Shown one piece after another: positions 33,180 through 47,594 of a stretch of DNA of 64,000 nucleotides (position 1 is the first letter of the stretch; each line of letters opens with the position of its first letter). Source of the stretch: Marthasterias glacialis (Eukaryota; Echinodermata; Asteroidea; Forcipulatida; Asteriidae); contig OU452225.1 in NCBI GenBank assembly GCA_911728455.2, forward strand, positions 8,592,106 to 8,656,105, read 5' to 3'. Under the pieces are notes generated by a model. That model saw only the letters and a list, made by a program, of their open reading frames with translations, made no database searches and was not told the origin of the DNA. The position numbers were made by a program, and so were the translations under genes.

Positions 33180-33500
33180 ATAAACACAAAATAGACACGG
33201 AAACTCGTCCAACCCACACTCTGAAAGTTAAAAAAAAAAACGTTAAAGTGGACGACTCCTTGTTGACACCACGCTTGTTCGATGTGACACAACCTTGGCT
33301 CATTTGGACAACTGGGCAGGGAACGATTATTTTTAGAATGATCCTGTGAAGCATCCTATAATTATCCATACTGGACGGGCCTGGCCAATATTAAATTTTG
33401 GAGAAATTGCGGCAGTAAATACATGGCAAAATAATGGATGATGTTGTGTTCCACCGATCAAATGACAAGGATCTGTGTGTGTGGTATATAATATAAATTA
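33180..33500. repeat. Dispersed repeat shared with 2250-2570
   Basis: Same block order as described at 2250. Same orientation in both places. The minus-strand ORFs inside are not conserved between copies. Confidence 0.6.
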
Positions 33501-36500
33501 GCAAAAATACTTTTTAAAAAGTATACTGTACTTTATCATTAGCTAAATAATCAATTCTTCGACAGTACAGGGAATTAGTAAGTATGTTGTTAACTTTTCT
33601 TGCCCATGCTCTGAGTTTTGAATTTGATACTTGGGCCTAATTAGTAAATTGAAATGTTATTTTTTTATCATTATTATTATTATCATGACTAAAAGAAAAC
33701 ATATAAGAAAGCGAAACCTAAGAAGGGCAAATTAGAATTGAAAATTGATTTTTTTAAAGGCTTACCTCAAATCGTACTTTTTGTTGTCTACATTTTTTCA
33801 CTAATCGTTTTTTTAAATAAAAATACAAAGTTTGCAGTGAAACACGTAAGTAGTTTGACTAACAAGTGAATTAAAAGACAGGAACGTGCACTACGTGCAC
33901 ACGTACCAATGAAGGGAATGACAAGTCTGTATTTTAAGTGTATTGTGGCATTTATAATACTCAGTTGTTCACTGACATTAGAGACATTAGATTTATGTGC
34001 TGAATAAACCTTTCAAGCACAGGCACAATGAGCACAGTTGATGCTATTCTATGGTTAAGTGCGATTGTACATGAAAGCTAAATGCCATTCAATAAATCTT
34101 AATCACAGGGATGCTTGTTGAAAAGGAAGAGGGGACGATCCATTGTACGAACTCAAGCAACTGAGTGCACTGCGTAAATGGGAATTTATCATGTCTTCCC
34201 GGGCTGTTTTCAGCTTCTGAATTGTAGGGCATTCCACGGGGAGTGACTAAAAGCAGGAGAACCATGTACAGCATGAATTTAAAGTATAAACAGTGATTTT
34301 ATTAGTGCTGGACCCTTCAAGCTGTTTCAATAGATCAGGGGAATATCAAAACCCACTGCTTCTTTGAGATCTCAAAAGGATTCAGTGACATTCAAAAGTG
34401 TGAATAAAAATGGCAAAGAAAACATTCCCCTGTCACCAATAGATCGGTGTTACTTAATATAGTACAATTTCTCATTTTATGATAGGATGTTCTTCCCCTT
34501 TAAATACATAGAGCAATCTTGTAGGAGGCAAATCACCTGAATCACTTGTATGTGACTCACTGAAGTTATCTAGATTGTTTTGACTGATACATTTATAATT
34601 CATTATGGCAGACGAGATTCGAGCGAACTGTCTCCTTCATCATCCCTCGCTGATTGCAAATAAATATTCAAATAGTTAAAAAAATCTTGATTCGTCCGAA
34701 ACATCCAAGTTGTTTCAGTGAGACTCCACTTTCCCCCAGTCAACCAGCCTCTTAACAGATTGAATTGTATGAGATAATGTATCACTCTTATTGATCAGCA
34801 GACAAGCGTGCAACTATAATAAAGAGATAGACATGGACCCTGTGGACATGGGGGGGGGGGGGTTTGTTGAGGGGAAGATGATCTCATATTCTTGTCCTTG
34901 CAAAAAGTGAACTTATAAGCTTGTTTTTTTTGGTCATGTAAATTAACTTATTGTTGTTGGTTTTTGAGGGGTTTGTTGTTCCAGCTTGATGAGTGTGACT
35001 CAGGGATTTTCTTGAAATGAATTGAAGTTGTATATAACTGAATCAGTCAATCAATCAAATCAAATCAAACTCATTATTGTAGAAAAACAATACCATCATC
35101 TCAGCCTCTTCATACCATCATTTAATCTGGTTATTAGAAGTAAAATCAAGTACGCATATTCCCGAGTGGGAGGAAAGCAATTACTGTGGAGTGACTTTTT
35201 CGACAGCAATCTGAACTTACTGTGAATAAGCTTTGACTTATGTTAGTTCACACAAAAGATCTTGGGCTCATAGTCCACCAGAATACTACTCTCTTTAAAA
35301 GACTCTTCTCATGCTGAGTGCACATTGCCAGATGTGACTTTCTCACTGTGATGTGATTGAAGTGTGTGTTAAACTGATTTTGTCAAACAGATCACTAAAA
35401 AATTGGGTAGGGTCCCTTAGCTGAGAGTGCTTGCACTATCTAAAATGTCACATGCCCCTCCCCCCTCCCCTCAAACAGGGAGAGAGATGTGTAGTGAGTG
35501 CAACATCTTAGGATGCAAATATCAGTAAAATTTGCAGAAGTCAATAAATCTTGCACTCTGTCGGTATTTTCTTCATATTTCATTATGTGTTGACTTTGGG
35601 AGGCCATTATCTGTAGATAAAATTAGTTACTACAGTACATGTATGTGGAAATGTATCAGCGTTCATGTGTTGTTCAATGCATACATTGTACAGCTTTTAA
35701 TGTTTTGGTTTGAAAGTGTTGCCATAGTAACTAGTATTTTCCCACGAAGGTTTCCAGATCAATTGAAAAACATGCATGCCGTTAACAGTGTGGGTGATGT
35801 ACTGGCAAAAGGGATGCTTGTCTCCAGGTTTAAACCTGTAACCATGGTTACCTCTTCCTTGGGTTTTCAGCCTTTCAATAAATAAATTACACCTACTATA
35901 CTTAAAATATGTGTCTGCATGCCTTTTTAAAATACTTGTTTAGGAATTTGAGTAAATTTACACAAGGCACACTATTGTCAGGACTTGTAGTTTGTGTTTA
36001 CAGAGTAGTCTCATTCTATTCAATGGAAGAATAAATAAATGTCTCGAGACGTGGTAAACATAGCGGAATTCAATGCAAATAGAAACCTCATCTCTAAGTC
36101 AGTTGCTTGCCCTTGACTGATATGATGCTAATGACCTAGAATACAGCCCTCCAGATTATTTTTCTGCCATAGGGAAGGAGGATCCAGCAAGATCCCAAAT
36201 GAAAACCGAACCATCGGATCAAATTACGGCAGATTTGCTATGATTTTTTTCATTAGGGTATGACTCGCCAGGAAAGATTCTCTGAAAGAATACATAGGCT
36301 TCCCCCCTTGCCCGTCTGTGCGAGGCTGTTAACAGGTTGGATGGGATTCTACCTGTCATGTCAATTGACAGAGGGGTATTTCAGCGATAGTACAGTAGCG
36401 TGAGGCATTGCTCCTTAAAGGCTTTCTCCCAAGCATGGGAAATACTCTGCACTGATTACTTGAGAGCCTTCCGTACCAATGTACATAATACCTTATTTTA

Positions 36501-37147
36501 AAACGCTCTGTCGCCATAGTTACTTGATAGGTTAAAATAGCCATTACAGTTTATTGATGGATATGCAGACCTCAGTTGATTGATCCTAAAGTCAGCCAGG
36601 GTTTTTCTTTGGCTAAATATCTTATGTGTACAAGAATGTTCTTTATTTTCATCTCTTACCGCTAATAAGTTTGAAAATAATATATTTGCATAAACACCAC
36701 TGCATATGGTAACATTTCAATCTGTGTAACTGCTCAAGTGTTAACTCACAAAGTTTTGTAGGTAAGTTTCAGAATATCCTAGGCCACGTATAGAAATATT
36801 TGTTGCAACCCCAACCAACCATTAAAGACCATCCAACTGTAAAAGATGTAAAAAAAAAAAAAAATTAGCCTCCACTCAGTTCCAAATAAAAGGCAAAAAA
36901 TGATTACAATTTTTTTTTAAATTCAATTCAGCTGTTTTTTTCCAGGCTCAATATCTGGAAACACTTCAACCAATGCAAAGGGGAAAAAGGTATCAACAAT
37001 AAGGCCTTTAAGTAACCTTGTAAATAACCCAAGCTCAAGGTAGTTTTGTTGCAACAATTTATGCATTCAAGGCATACGTTTTATTTAGTAGCCCCTACAC
37101 CCAGCACCCCTTCAAGAATATCCCCTCCTGTGCATAGTGCATAGTGG

Positions 37148-37437
37148 TTAAAGCCCCAGCTCAACATTGATAAATTGACTGTAAATGCTTCCATTCTTTG
37201 CATAAATCAAGATATTTGTAATAAAAACAACTTGTGAAAATGTCAGCTCAATTCGTTGATTTCATTTGCAAGAAAAACGGTAAAAATAAATTCAGCATTT
37301 TTGTACGCATTCCTATAGGCAGGGTTTTCGTCTCACTGAGACGAAAACTAATTTTGGATCTTATTTCATTTATTATTTAAAAACGATAACACTTCAGGCA
37401 GTAATATTTCAAGGAAAGTTTTCTACTGGGGCTTTAA
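37148..37437. mobile_element. TTAA-flanked MITE, copy with internal deletion
   Basis: TTAAAGCCCCAGCTCAACAT at the left; CTGGGGCTTTAA at the right. Shares ATGCTTCCATTCTTTGCA and AACGATAACACTTCAGGCAG with the 13881 copy but lacks about 75 bp near the right end. Contains the hairpin TTTTCGTCTCACTGAGACGA, as in the 1992 copy. Confidence 0.85.
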
Positions 37438-40400
37438 CACACCCATCCAATTACTTTGTTATATTTGAACAAATATATGCTGTTCAATGTAAACTTCCTG
37501 ATCAGCTGTTTCCTCTCTAATTAAGAGTAATCCTTGTGTTTATATTAACTCCTTAATAACTGCACTTCATGTAACAATAAACAATCATGTACTGACAAGA
37601 CAGATAGGCAAAACGAGGGAAAAGCCAATGACTAGTGTATACAAGCAAACAAGCCCAATCGGTTGGTTCCTCCCTCTGATGAAATAATCATATAAGAAAA
37701 TCAGACTCGGATTCTTATTCATTCCTTAGCACACCTGCTTCATCTGTTGAAATTATAATACAAAATTCCCTTTCAACACTTGAAGAAAAAAGAAAAGAAA
37801 ATGCCCTCCCTTACACTTTCCAGGGGGATTTCCTGTACATTCTCCCAACGCCTATGCAACTTGCCTGATTAATGTTTGCCAAGGGTTTATTAGGGAGGAA
37901 TCTTCGCTTTCTCTCCAACGAGAACCATGATTCATTATCTAGTGCCAGGGGTGTCGTCTTTGAAGAACCACATACAGAAGATCGTTGAGTGAACTTTTTT
38001 GTTGTGTGCATCAGGGTGAATTGTCAGTTACGTTAAAGCGATTGTTGAGTAGGGAATTATCCTCAGGCTGTTGGAGTTGGTCTTAAGATGGTGCATGTGC
38101 GGAAGCAAAAAGTGTATCCTCACACTCTGTACTCATCCTTGCTCTTTTTTTTTCTTTTTTTTGTGCTTGCAGTACATTTTTACTGCTCTGAAAGTATTTT
38201 GCTTGCATCAAATTTGCAAATAGGTCATCCGGAAATTTGAAGAAATTAGTTAGCAATATTGGAAAAAAATGAAATGGTCATGTAGGTCCACTGACTGAAA
38301 ATGTATTATTATTTGTCTCAATTTATGAGAAACTATAGATTTTACTGTAAAATAAGCTCCTCATGCTTATAAAAATAAGTTGAAATTCCTGTTAAAAACA
38401 ATATTTTAGATGATCATTTTGCTAGTTAAAAAAAGATCTTTCAGAGTTGAACTTGATTTCTAAATATTCCTGTTTATTTCAAGCACATGACAACTCAAAA
38501 ATAGAAAATGACAACTCTCAGTATGAAACTGGTAAAGGCTGATCATGCAGTAAGGTTTCTTCATGATTTATAGATGTACTGCTTTATTACAATGCAATAC
38601 TTGATTCAGAATTCTGATTATTTATTAGTGGACTAATGCATTATCTATAATTCAACATTATGTATTGGCCTTTTGATTTTTGTGTACAAAAGAGAAGTGC
38701 ATGCAAATATTTAAGCGCTCGCAGATCCCCCATAAAAAAAGACGATCTTATCAAACAGGCCTGACTGTGCATTTACATATTTTCAAATGACTCCCCGCAC
38801 CCCCTCTTGCGCTTTCTGGTACTCCTTAATGGACTCCATACTCACTGATGAATTGCGAATCCAGCAAATTGTCCACGGTGCGGCTATGATTATGAAGAGC
38901 TGAATGCAGTTTAAATTGAACCCCCTTCTCACACGCACACGGTATGATGTCAAAAACTGCTCGACATGTGACATTGATTGCTTGTTAACAATTTGACAGC
39001 ACATATGAAGTGGTACGTGTCTACTTATCATTAGGTGAATTATTTATTTTAAAAAAATATATAAAAAATCACGATTGATTGTTTGGGAAATTTTAAGTGG
39101 GAAACTCTTCAGACTGTCTCAGACATTTGCTCTTATTCTGCTAAATAACCTTTTACAAAGTTAATAGCGTATAATTAAATGATCAATGTTCTTTACCAAT
39201 CTCACTTCACTATGAATATTTAATTAAGGTCCTGATTTTCAATGCAGTGAGTGGTCAAGGCAGCTTTTATTTAGACTGCAGGGTCATACATGTACATGGA
39301 TGAGAATTTAAGGCAAAGTTTTAAATTAGAATACATGTATAGTGAAAGGCATGGTGGCAACTGCCTCTATAAAATGCTGCACCTGGTATGGGTGCATTTT
39401 AATGTACTTTGAAATTCATGAAAAGGCTCATGGGAACGAGTTTCGATGTTGAAAAAAAAAAGGTTTATTTTGTTTCTAGAGACAATTCTAAATTTTAGTC
39501 ACAATTCATTCTTTAAAATCCTGTTTTGTTTGTCCCTTATCTTCAAAACATGTGGATTACTAGTGAAGGATGGGTTTCGTTCACAGGTTTAATTACCACA
39601 TGGGCACTTGTGGAATAGTGATTGAGATAAGAACCGCAAACACACTCTATGCAAACACGTAAAGGGTACCAGCCTTAAGTTTCAGCCCAGATTCAATTAG
39701 TGGAGGTGGAGATCTATACATCTTTCCTTTTTTTTTTTTTCTAGGCCAAAGAAGTGCCGTGCAGGGACTTAGTCTAAATTTGCGATAACCTTTCAGATGA
39801 GGGGGGCTGTAAAAGAGTGTAAATCCATAAAGCAGATACTTCACCAATGCAATGCCATCGGCGTTTCTGTGGATGACACATGCATACGTAGTTAGGCGTC
39901 TTCCATTGACTACAATGGCATTTTTTTTTCTTTTCTTTTTTTCTGGTCTCTGACTATTTCTAGTAATTTGGATGCACTGCACAGCGATCAATATATGTGT
40001 GCTTTAAAACATTCATGTCCCTACATCAGTGCCAGGTTACAGATATTAGATGGTACATGAATATTAGTACAATTTTTTCCCAATCAATAAATTGTATCAA
40101 ATTTTGCCAATCTGATCTAAAGATTTTAGCAATGTTACCATTCAATGTTTCTGGAGCAATTGTATTCATGATTATCACGAGGAATTTTGACGTGAAAAAA
40201 ATATTGGTTTTTAGCCAAAAAAATATAATTTGAACCTTTTTGTTGTCACTGCAACATTTGTCCTCCTCTGCAATACATGGGGCTCTGTGCTAGACTACCC
40301 TATAATAATTACATATCAATTGCTTTGAGATGTAATTAATGCCTATTCATTCCTATCACTGGCTAACATAGGCTCATCAGCATACTTAGGGTTTCCATAG

Positions 40401-41614
40401 AAACACAACATTGAACAGATACTCCACAGATTTTTGTTTTCCTCTTTAGAAGCATTCTCATTTGTTTTGTTTGTCAGATTCTTTAAAGTTTTTTGGGGGG
40501 ATTTGTATCAAATTGATCACATTTCAGAGGTTTTTGCTTGTGACTTGAAAGCTGAGACAAAATAATATATATGGTTCATGTCTTGTGTTTTTATATGTTT
40601 TTACTCTCATCAACAGAGGGCTCACTGTTCAGCAGAAAAATCGATGTAGAATGTTTCTTTTCAAATTACCCTTGGTATAAAACCAGAAAGAATTTAGTAC
40701 AAAATATGCATCTCGACCATGTAGAGCCTCGATCAAATTGTTTTTCAATCTCCTCTTTACCAAAAATTATCGACTTTGCCAAGTTTTATAGGTCACATAA
40801 ATTGGCGTTGTTCCAGATTTCATCGAAATGCATGTGATCTGAATTAGTGTGTGAAAAGCTGTGATAATGCCTGCGATAAACATCGGGATGACCCCCAGTG
40901 GCCATATAATAATGCTTGAGACTTTCCCATCTAGGACAGTACGCAGAAGCTCCTCCAGTTCAAGTAGGCCTACATGTACCTCAAGCCTGATTCATGGAAT
41001 AATGTATACAGATATGGGTCAAGAATGGAACACGAGTATAAAATGATAATACTTGAAAAAGCCTCAAGTGTTTCGTTTGTATAAAAATGTGTGTACTGTG
41101 TAATTCACTTGAAAAATAGCTAACTATAAATTTGAGTGGGGTAATTTGTATTCTTTTCATTTTAATTATGAATGAAACTGAATTGGATTTAGCTTTTGTG
41201 TCTCCTCAAAAAGGAACACTGCAATCCTGTGGCGGATGAGGTTTTTAAGGAGTGATAAATACTGAATAATTTTGTATTCATCACTCTTATTCATGCCTCT
41301 TTTAAACAAGATCCATTGTGCCTAACTTGTAATTATGCCTTTTGTCTGATGAAGGCAAACAAATGAAAATTGCTCATCATTAGTCACATAATTTGAAGTG
41401 TCAGGCACACTTAGTCAAATACATGTAGCTTGTATATCATCTGGGAAGACAATTGAGGACATAGCAATGTGCTTCACAATGTGGGTATTGGTGGAATGGA
41501 TGGGCTCAAAATAATAGCATTTTGGTCAAAGTGTAGTTCAATTGAACATTCATTTCCACATGCTATTCACAAAGTATTAAAGTACTTTGAATGAACAGCA
41601 ACCAGCAACAGTTA

Positions 41615-41767
41615 TAGACTTTTATCATTGAAACCAATGTAACCAAACTGAGGCTGGAAGGGAAAATAGTAGTGTGAACCCTTTTTATAAATTGAGTATT
41701 GAAACTATCAGTGTCATTGTGTATAGAGGGAATCTGACAAAGATGGCTGCAGTGTGATAAAGGTCTA
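41615..41767. mobile_element. TA-flanked MITE (TAGACC family)
   Basis: TAGACTTTTATCATTGAAAC, CCAAACTGAGGCTGGAAGGG, CAAAGATGGCTGCAGTGTGA and TAAAGGTCTA. The left inverted repeat has lost its GCGGCCATCTTG part. Confidence 0.75.
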
Positions 41768-42890
41768 TAAGCAATGCATGGAGAAAAGGTCCACGATTTA
41801 TAAGCCAAGGTTTGCAGCGGCTTGCTTTGAATAACACTAAATTTAAACTATCAAATACAAAAACAGTTAGTGTTGTTTGGTTGTAAAATTGCTGAAGACC
41901 CCGGTTCATGCAGCTCAGTTAAAATTCAATGTAACCTTTTATGAACATACCTTGGAATGTTGTGAAAATTTAACTTAAAATGATGGTACATTGGAAGGAA
42001 TTGATTGTGCTGGCTGCCATGATACATTCATTCAAGCAAGTATAAAACTGTAACTATTGCAAATAATATACAGTAGAGGCAAAATCAGAAAGCAGAGCAT
42101 GATGTGGATACGCTCAAAAAATATATTACAACAAAAAGAAGTAAACAACATCAATCAATAATCCACAAACAAAAACTACACATGAATCTGCAACTGTTTT
42201 GTGGTTTGTTTGAAAAGCCAACAATATTGACAGCATTAAAGTAACTTTTTCGGTGTAGTTTTTTAACATAGTGATCTGTCCCCAAGAAGTAATTGAATGA
42301 TATGAGTTTATATCAACAAGTAAAACAATTTTGTTGATGATAGAAAAAGCAACCAATTCCTATGCTCAAATTATGACTATGCAGAAATGGAAGTGAGCCC
42401 TCTTGGGGGTCACATTGCTATAGAGTGATGCACGGTGACAAATTCATGAAGTGGGGTACTTACCAGCCCCCCCCCCCCCATGTTTTTCCAATTTTTGTAT
42501 ATATTTTTTTCATTTAGCAGCATTATACTACAAAAATAGTTAAAAACAAAATTACCAAAATGCTGTTTGAAATGTGCTTTCACTCATTTGTTAAAAATTT
42601 GTTAGAATCACCAAAAGACCTTGCATTACATTTTAACAGTGTTTTGTAAGCAAGAACTGCATAAAAATATTTGAAACACGATAAAAACCAGAAAATATGT
42701 ATGCATACATTCAACCTAAACCATAATAGAGGCAAGATGTACTCATCCCATATTAATCAAAAGCTTGTAAATATTAACTCAACACCCTAACATGGAGACT
42801 GTTAGCAAATGAAATCCAACAACTCATGATGTACACAGAAACCTGGTACCACTTCGTTAAAGCTGCTTCTACTATACCGTCTTCGGACAA

Positions 42891-42892
<2 letters not shown>

Positions 42893-42928
<36 letters not shown>
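42893..42928. repeat. (GAT)n microsatellite
   Basis: About twelve GAT units. On the minus strand it gives a poly-Ser run in a spurious ORF. Confidence 0.95.
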
Positions 42929-42929
<1 letters not shown>

Positions 42930-42999
42930 TTAGGAACAGTATGGTGGTGGTCACCCCAAGTTCCACACAAAGATGTTGACAAGATAGGGAGACCCCCAA

Positions 43000-43150
43000 A
43001 TTAGGGCCAGATAGCTCAGTTGGTAGTGAACTGGCACATAAATACGGAGGTCACAGGTTCAAATCTCATTTTAGTAAATTTGACTTTGTTCACCCAAAAT
43101 TTATTTGGATACCCAGTCAGTTTCCGTTGCTTCAAGCTCAGATTTTGTGT
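43000..43150 (+). mobile_element. tRNA-derived SINE (GATAGCTCAGTTGG family)
   Basis: AGGGCCAGATAGCTCAGTTGG is a clear A-box region, then CACAGGTTCAAATCTCATTT as B box, then GACTTTGTTCACCCAAAATT and ACCCAGTCAGTTTCC tail. Confidence 0.75.
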
Positions 43151-44409
43151 CAGATTTTCAGTTCAGTACTGAATCCATTAATTTCAGGTAAAATCCAAGG
43201 ACGGATTCAACAGTATCCGTGAAACCGTTTTACCGAAGCCAAAATGAGTGTAGGACAATATTTTGTTCTCATAGCCTTCTTTCCAAGGGTAAAATTCTTG
43301 GTAGGCCGCAAAGACTGTAAAAACCAAAAACAATGCCTTTTACAATTTGATAAACTGAAGTTTCCCTTGTAGGAAAAACTACATTAGTTTAATTTTGTAA
43401 TACTTCTTTTTTTAAAGCATTTGTCAAAGTGTTAGTTCTGATAAGAAAACAAAGAAGCTCTTTAGCCACAAATCAAACCACAAATAATGTATAAGTAGTC
43501 TGGTTTTAAAGCCCCCACAATAATTTTAGATAAAGTTGAATTTTTTACTAATCCTAGCCATGAAATTGGGCTTTCACTCAGAATATTAGATTTTGAAATA
43601 AATCATAAATCACAAATCATTAACTACCTAAAATGCAGAATATAAGAAGATGAAAATATTTATCATTTTTGTGAAGTTTAAAACCCAAGATTTTGGCTGC
43701 TTTGGGCATAGATTTCATGAAGTGAGCCATCTTGTGTTGACGGTTGATGCTACCTTGGAAAGATATTTTGCATAATAGATTTTTCAGCCAGTGGCACATG
43801 TTATCACCCTGTTTAAAATATTCATGATGTGACATTGTGTTGTAACGTTTGCATAATTAATTAGATGGCATCGCATTTATCTTCTTTTATTGGTGCTTTT
43901 TCTTTCCCATACAGCATAATTACTTTGATAAATAGTGGGGGAAAAAGTAATGATCCTTAGTCTGAATGCTCAAAAATTTCTATAAAAAAAACTTGGTATA
44001 TAAGCTTGGACTATAGTGTCATCTGTTGATGGATTCAAGAGGGAAAGATCTTGAAGGATTGTCCTGCGTAAAAAGAATATATGTATATATAAATATGTGA
44101 ATATTTTAAAGGGAATATAATGGCAAAAGCAATAGTGGTTAATGGCCTTTTGTTTCAAGCCACACATGTTATTTCTCAAAGGAAAAAAGTAAAGAAAGGA
44201 ACTTTTACTAATTAACAGAAAGTGACATTTAACAGTGTTTTTGATTCGTTTCTGAGTGGGTAATGTTTTCAGACAAGTAAAAAGTAAAATGATCTATAGG
44301 TCAGATGTCCCCCACCTCCCAACCCCACCCCTATTCTTTGACCTGTGCAATTATCTTTGCATAGGAAAATATGTAAACAGTTCACTAGCTTATAGTGAAT
44401 AAAACCAGT

Positions 44410-44530
44410 GACATTTCTTCAACATCTTCTTTACACAGGTATCTTCAGGCCTACGGGTCACACTGCTGGTTACTTTTGAGGGTCCCTTGGTTTCATTACC
44501 AGAAAGATAAAACAAATAAAATAAATAAAT
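44410..44530 (+). repeat. Fragment of tRNA-Leu SINE, long-tail variant
   Basis: TACACAGGTATCTTCAGGCC, ACACTGCTGGTTACTTTTGA and CTTGGTTTCATTACCAGAAA, followed by AAATAAAT repeats. Matches the far tail of the 59458 copy. Confidence 0.6.
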
Positions 44531-45114
44531 GAATAAATATTGCACTTTGTTCTCATTGGACTTGAGAAATGTTATTATCCGCATGTTTACGGTACCAGTA
44601 TTTCACTATTAATATGTAATCTTTCACTCTGCAGTGAATTCACCTTGAGCAAACCAGTAATACTTTTTTTGGATTTGTAGGATGAAATTACACACATAAA
44701 TCAATTGAACAAAATCCATCCTGTCAATGCAAAGGAACATCTGGTCCTAGAAATAATTGAAAAAAGTTATTCATGCACAATGAGCGAGGTCAACATCTTA
44801 ATTACAGATCAAAATTGATCTTTTAAAATCTTTTCAATATGCCGAATCAAACATTTATTAATTGACGCGCTCGTGTGTCACTGAGGCCCGCGCCTAAAAG
44901 GCTATGTAGTGCGTGCAACTGAACAAAGTTTTTACCAAAGTCCGGGAAATCGCACAAGCAGGTGGTGAATGCATGGGTATGAATGTACACCAAACATGAA
45001 TCAAACTCTGGAAGAAATTCACTAGACCATAGAACTAATGTATACAGCATGAAATGTCACTGGACCAGAACATAAAATAGCGAAGTAATTTTGTGTCCTT
45101 TTTTTCTCCTCACT

Positions 45115-45350
45115 GAGGAGAAAGCTGAGACTGTTGCCTTCTCGAGCAGATGTCTTACCACTAGACCACCCAGCTTGCCTTGGAGATAGAGGCAGCTGGA
45201 ATCCCACCCAAGTAATATGCGTGTGGATTGCATTTACAGGACTGAGGAAAGTACTGGGTATACAGTGCTTAACAATATTCTTTATCCCTAATGTAAATTT
45301 AGCATCTATCGAAAATCCTTGCGGTACCCACTGCTAAAATGTAGGATTCT
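45115..45350. mobile_element. tRNA-Ser-like SINE, rearranged copy
   Basis: 45130-45175 holds an inverted head (GAGCAGATGTCTTACCACTA, GACCACCCAGCTTGCC). Then a sense tail follows (AATCCCACCCAAGTAATATG, AGTACTGGGTATACAGTGCT). Two half-copies in opposite orientation seem joined. Confidence 0.6.
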
Positions 45351-45354
45351 AACT

Positions 45355-45520
45355 GCCTTGAGCTACTGGGTAGTCTAGTGGTAAGACATCTGCTCTAGAA
45401 GGCAAAGGTCGTGGGTTCGAATCCCACCTGAGTAAATAGCGTGTGGATTTTTTTCACAGGACTCGGAGAAAGTACTGAGTATACAGTGCTAATAACACAC
45501 AACGGTGTATGGGTAAAACA
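45355..45520 (+). mobile_element. tRNA-Ser-like SINE
   Basis: GAGCTACTGGGTAGTCTAGT, ACATCTGCTCTAGAAGGCAA, B box GGGTTCGAATCCCACC, then GGACTCGGAGAAAGTACTGA, GTATACAGTGCTAATAACAC and GGTGTATGGGTAAAA tail. One of the best copies in the window. Confidence 0.75.
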
Positions 45521-46049
45521 CAAAATTTACTGATATTTGCAAACGTGTTGGCACTTTGACCTGTCAGTACTGTTCATTTGATGGATGGACATTCATAAAT
45601 TTTAAGGTTTTATTTTGTTTTTGTGTGTGTTTTTTGTTTTGATTCCAACTTATTTAATAATTCATAGCATCTGTAAAAATATTGAGTAATGAGAAAAGGA
45701 ATACAAAGGAATGAGAATAAATCATTAATTTTTCCCAAATATTTTGTCAAATAAAAAAAACATAATGTATGCCTATACAAAAATTGACATTACAAAAAAT
45801 GTACATGCACAGTACAGGCCAATTTATTCTATTCACAACAAATTGGTAAACATATGTAGTTGTTTAAGATGAAATACATGACTTTGTGCTTATAGCCAGT
45901 AATTTACAGGTGTATTTACACAGCTGTATTGCCAGCTTAGACTACAATCTAGACATATTGTGTAAAAGTTCACGTGAAGGCGTAGAATATAGAAAATGTC
46001 TGATGTGGTAAAATAATAAATTGCATCTGTGCAAAAATTAGATTTTATT

Positions 46050-46345
46050 AAGGGAATGAAAGAGTGGTGACCGAGGTCTTAAACGACCATTTCAAACTGG
46101 CAGGGTCGGGGCTGTGTGATAAAGGACCGAGCCAAAAGCGAGGTCCGTTATCGCAAGGCCACGACCCTGCAAAGTTTTAAATGGCTTTTTAAGACCGAGT
46201 CACTTCTCTTTTATTCCCATTCATAAATGCTCTTTTTGTTAAAAGTGCAATAATTTTGGAAAATCTGTGAAAATTTTCTGTTTTTTGAATTTATTTTTCA
46301 ACTCCTGTCACATCCTTGGGCTCCACTTCGCGAAGGGTCAAATTA
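46050..46345 (-). mobile_element. Non-autonomous element, GTAATTTGACCCTT family, copy 1
   Basis: Reverse complement of 49077-49325. Contains an internal palindrome: GACCGAGGTCTTAAACGACC versus TTTTAAGACCGAGTCAC, and GCAGGGTCGGGGC versus GCCACGACCCTGC. Ends near GAAGGGTCAAATTAC. Non-coding. Confidence 0.75.
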
Positions 46346-47594
46346 CATGTGATGCTCAACGGTTGCGCGTACGCGTGCATACAAATAGACTTTACACTGA
46401 GTACCAGTATATATTGATTGTGCTACAGGTAAATTAGCGCCCGCTTAAGTACAATTGCTGACTGGTTATAAACAATCTCGGCCATGTCTTTAACAACCCC
46501 ATGTGACATGCTCGCGATCAATCAGAATGGGTAAACTGTCTGGGGTATTTATGAATTTCACTTTATACGCAAGTGAACTTGATTCAAAGTTCAGAGGTGT
46601 TCCATGCTGCAGATTGAAACTTACATCTATCATCTTTATATTTTAGAAAGTGAAGAAATTTTGTTTATATTTTCCAAAAAATTTGAAGATTGTTGTCTGG
46701 CAACAGAAACACAGGCTAAACAAAGCTAGAAACATACAACAACAACAAAACATTTTGAACAACATTATCACCTTTTCAGATGCAATTAGTTGTTTAATAA
46801 TCTTGTTTGCTATAAAACGATGGAATAAAGGAACAGTACATCCTGCACTTCTGCAAGAGTACAGTAAATTAATCTACAATTGTATAAATTGATGAAACAC
46901 CTGTTGTGTAAAGGTCAGAACAAACACCTACTGTGGAAAAGTCAATGTTGCGAACGCTTTTGATCAAACAGCGTTAACATGTCCTATTGCATTTTTTCAT
47001 GCCAAGAGGTTGTTGATTGGATCGAAACATACTTTTGTATTTCTGAAAAAAAATAGGACTGCTTTGTATTTTGGCAGATATTTGTTGGTTAAATAGTTTG
47101 GGGATTCAAATAGTTTCAAATCAAATCAGAGAGCTAGGTCTTCAGAAAAACATATATATTGTGTAGTTTTCCCTAACATTATGCAAGATACTGAACACCT
47201 GAAGGCCACAGATAAAGACATTTTCTGTACAACTAGTTCAAGTGTCCATTAACCTTTCGCAAAACCCCATGAAATTAAAAGGACAAATTTCATCAGCCAC
47301 CACTCGGTTGTTGAAGCTGTTTTGAGTCTTTTTGCCCTGCAGTGACTCCACAGTCAGTTAACCATCTCGGGTTATATTGTCCTGTATTTTGTTATGTATT
47401 GTTTTATTGGCGAATAAACTAATAATAATAATAATAACAAAATCATTTAACCACCGACTGATTGGTGAGAGTAGAATCTGAACTTTAATGAAAGGCTTTA
47501 TAAGTTAATTACTTGCTCATTTTTTCCTGAAGCAAGATATTCAATCATGCATTTTGCTAACCCAAACAGTTCTCTGCTTACACCCTACACAAAT

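Noticed and set aside
35532-35885. 117-codon plus-strand ORF
   Set aside because: No splice context or domain; residues look like translated intron.
39647-39991. 114-codon minus-strand ORF
   Set aside because: Lys runs come from T-rich tracts; no domain or relatives.
42802-42999. Ser-rich minus-strand ORF
   Set aside because: The Ser run is the (GAT)n microsatellite read on the other strand.
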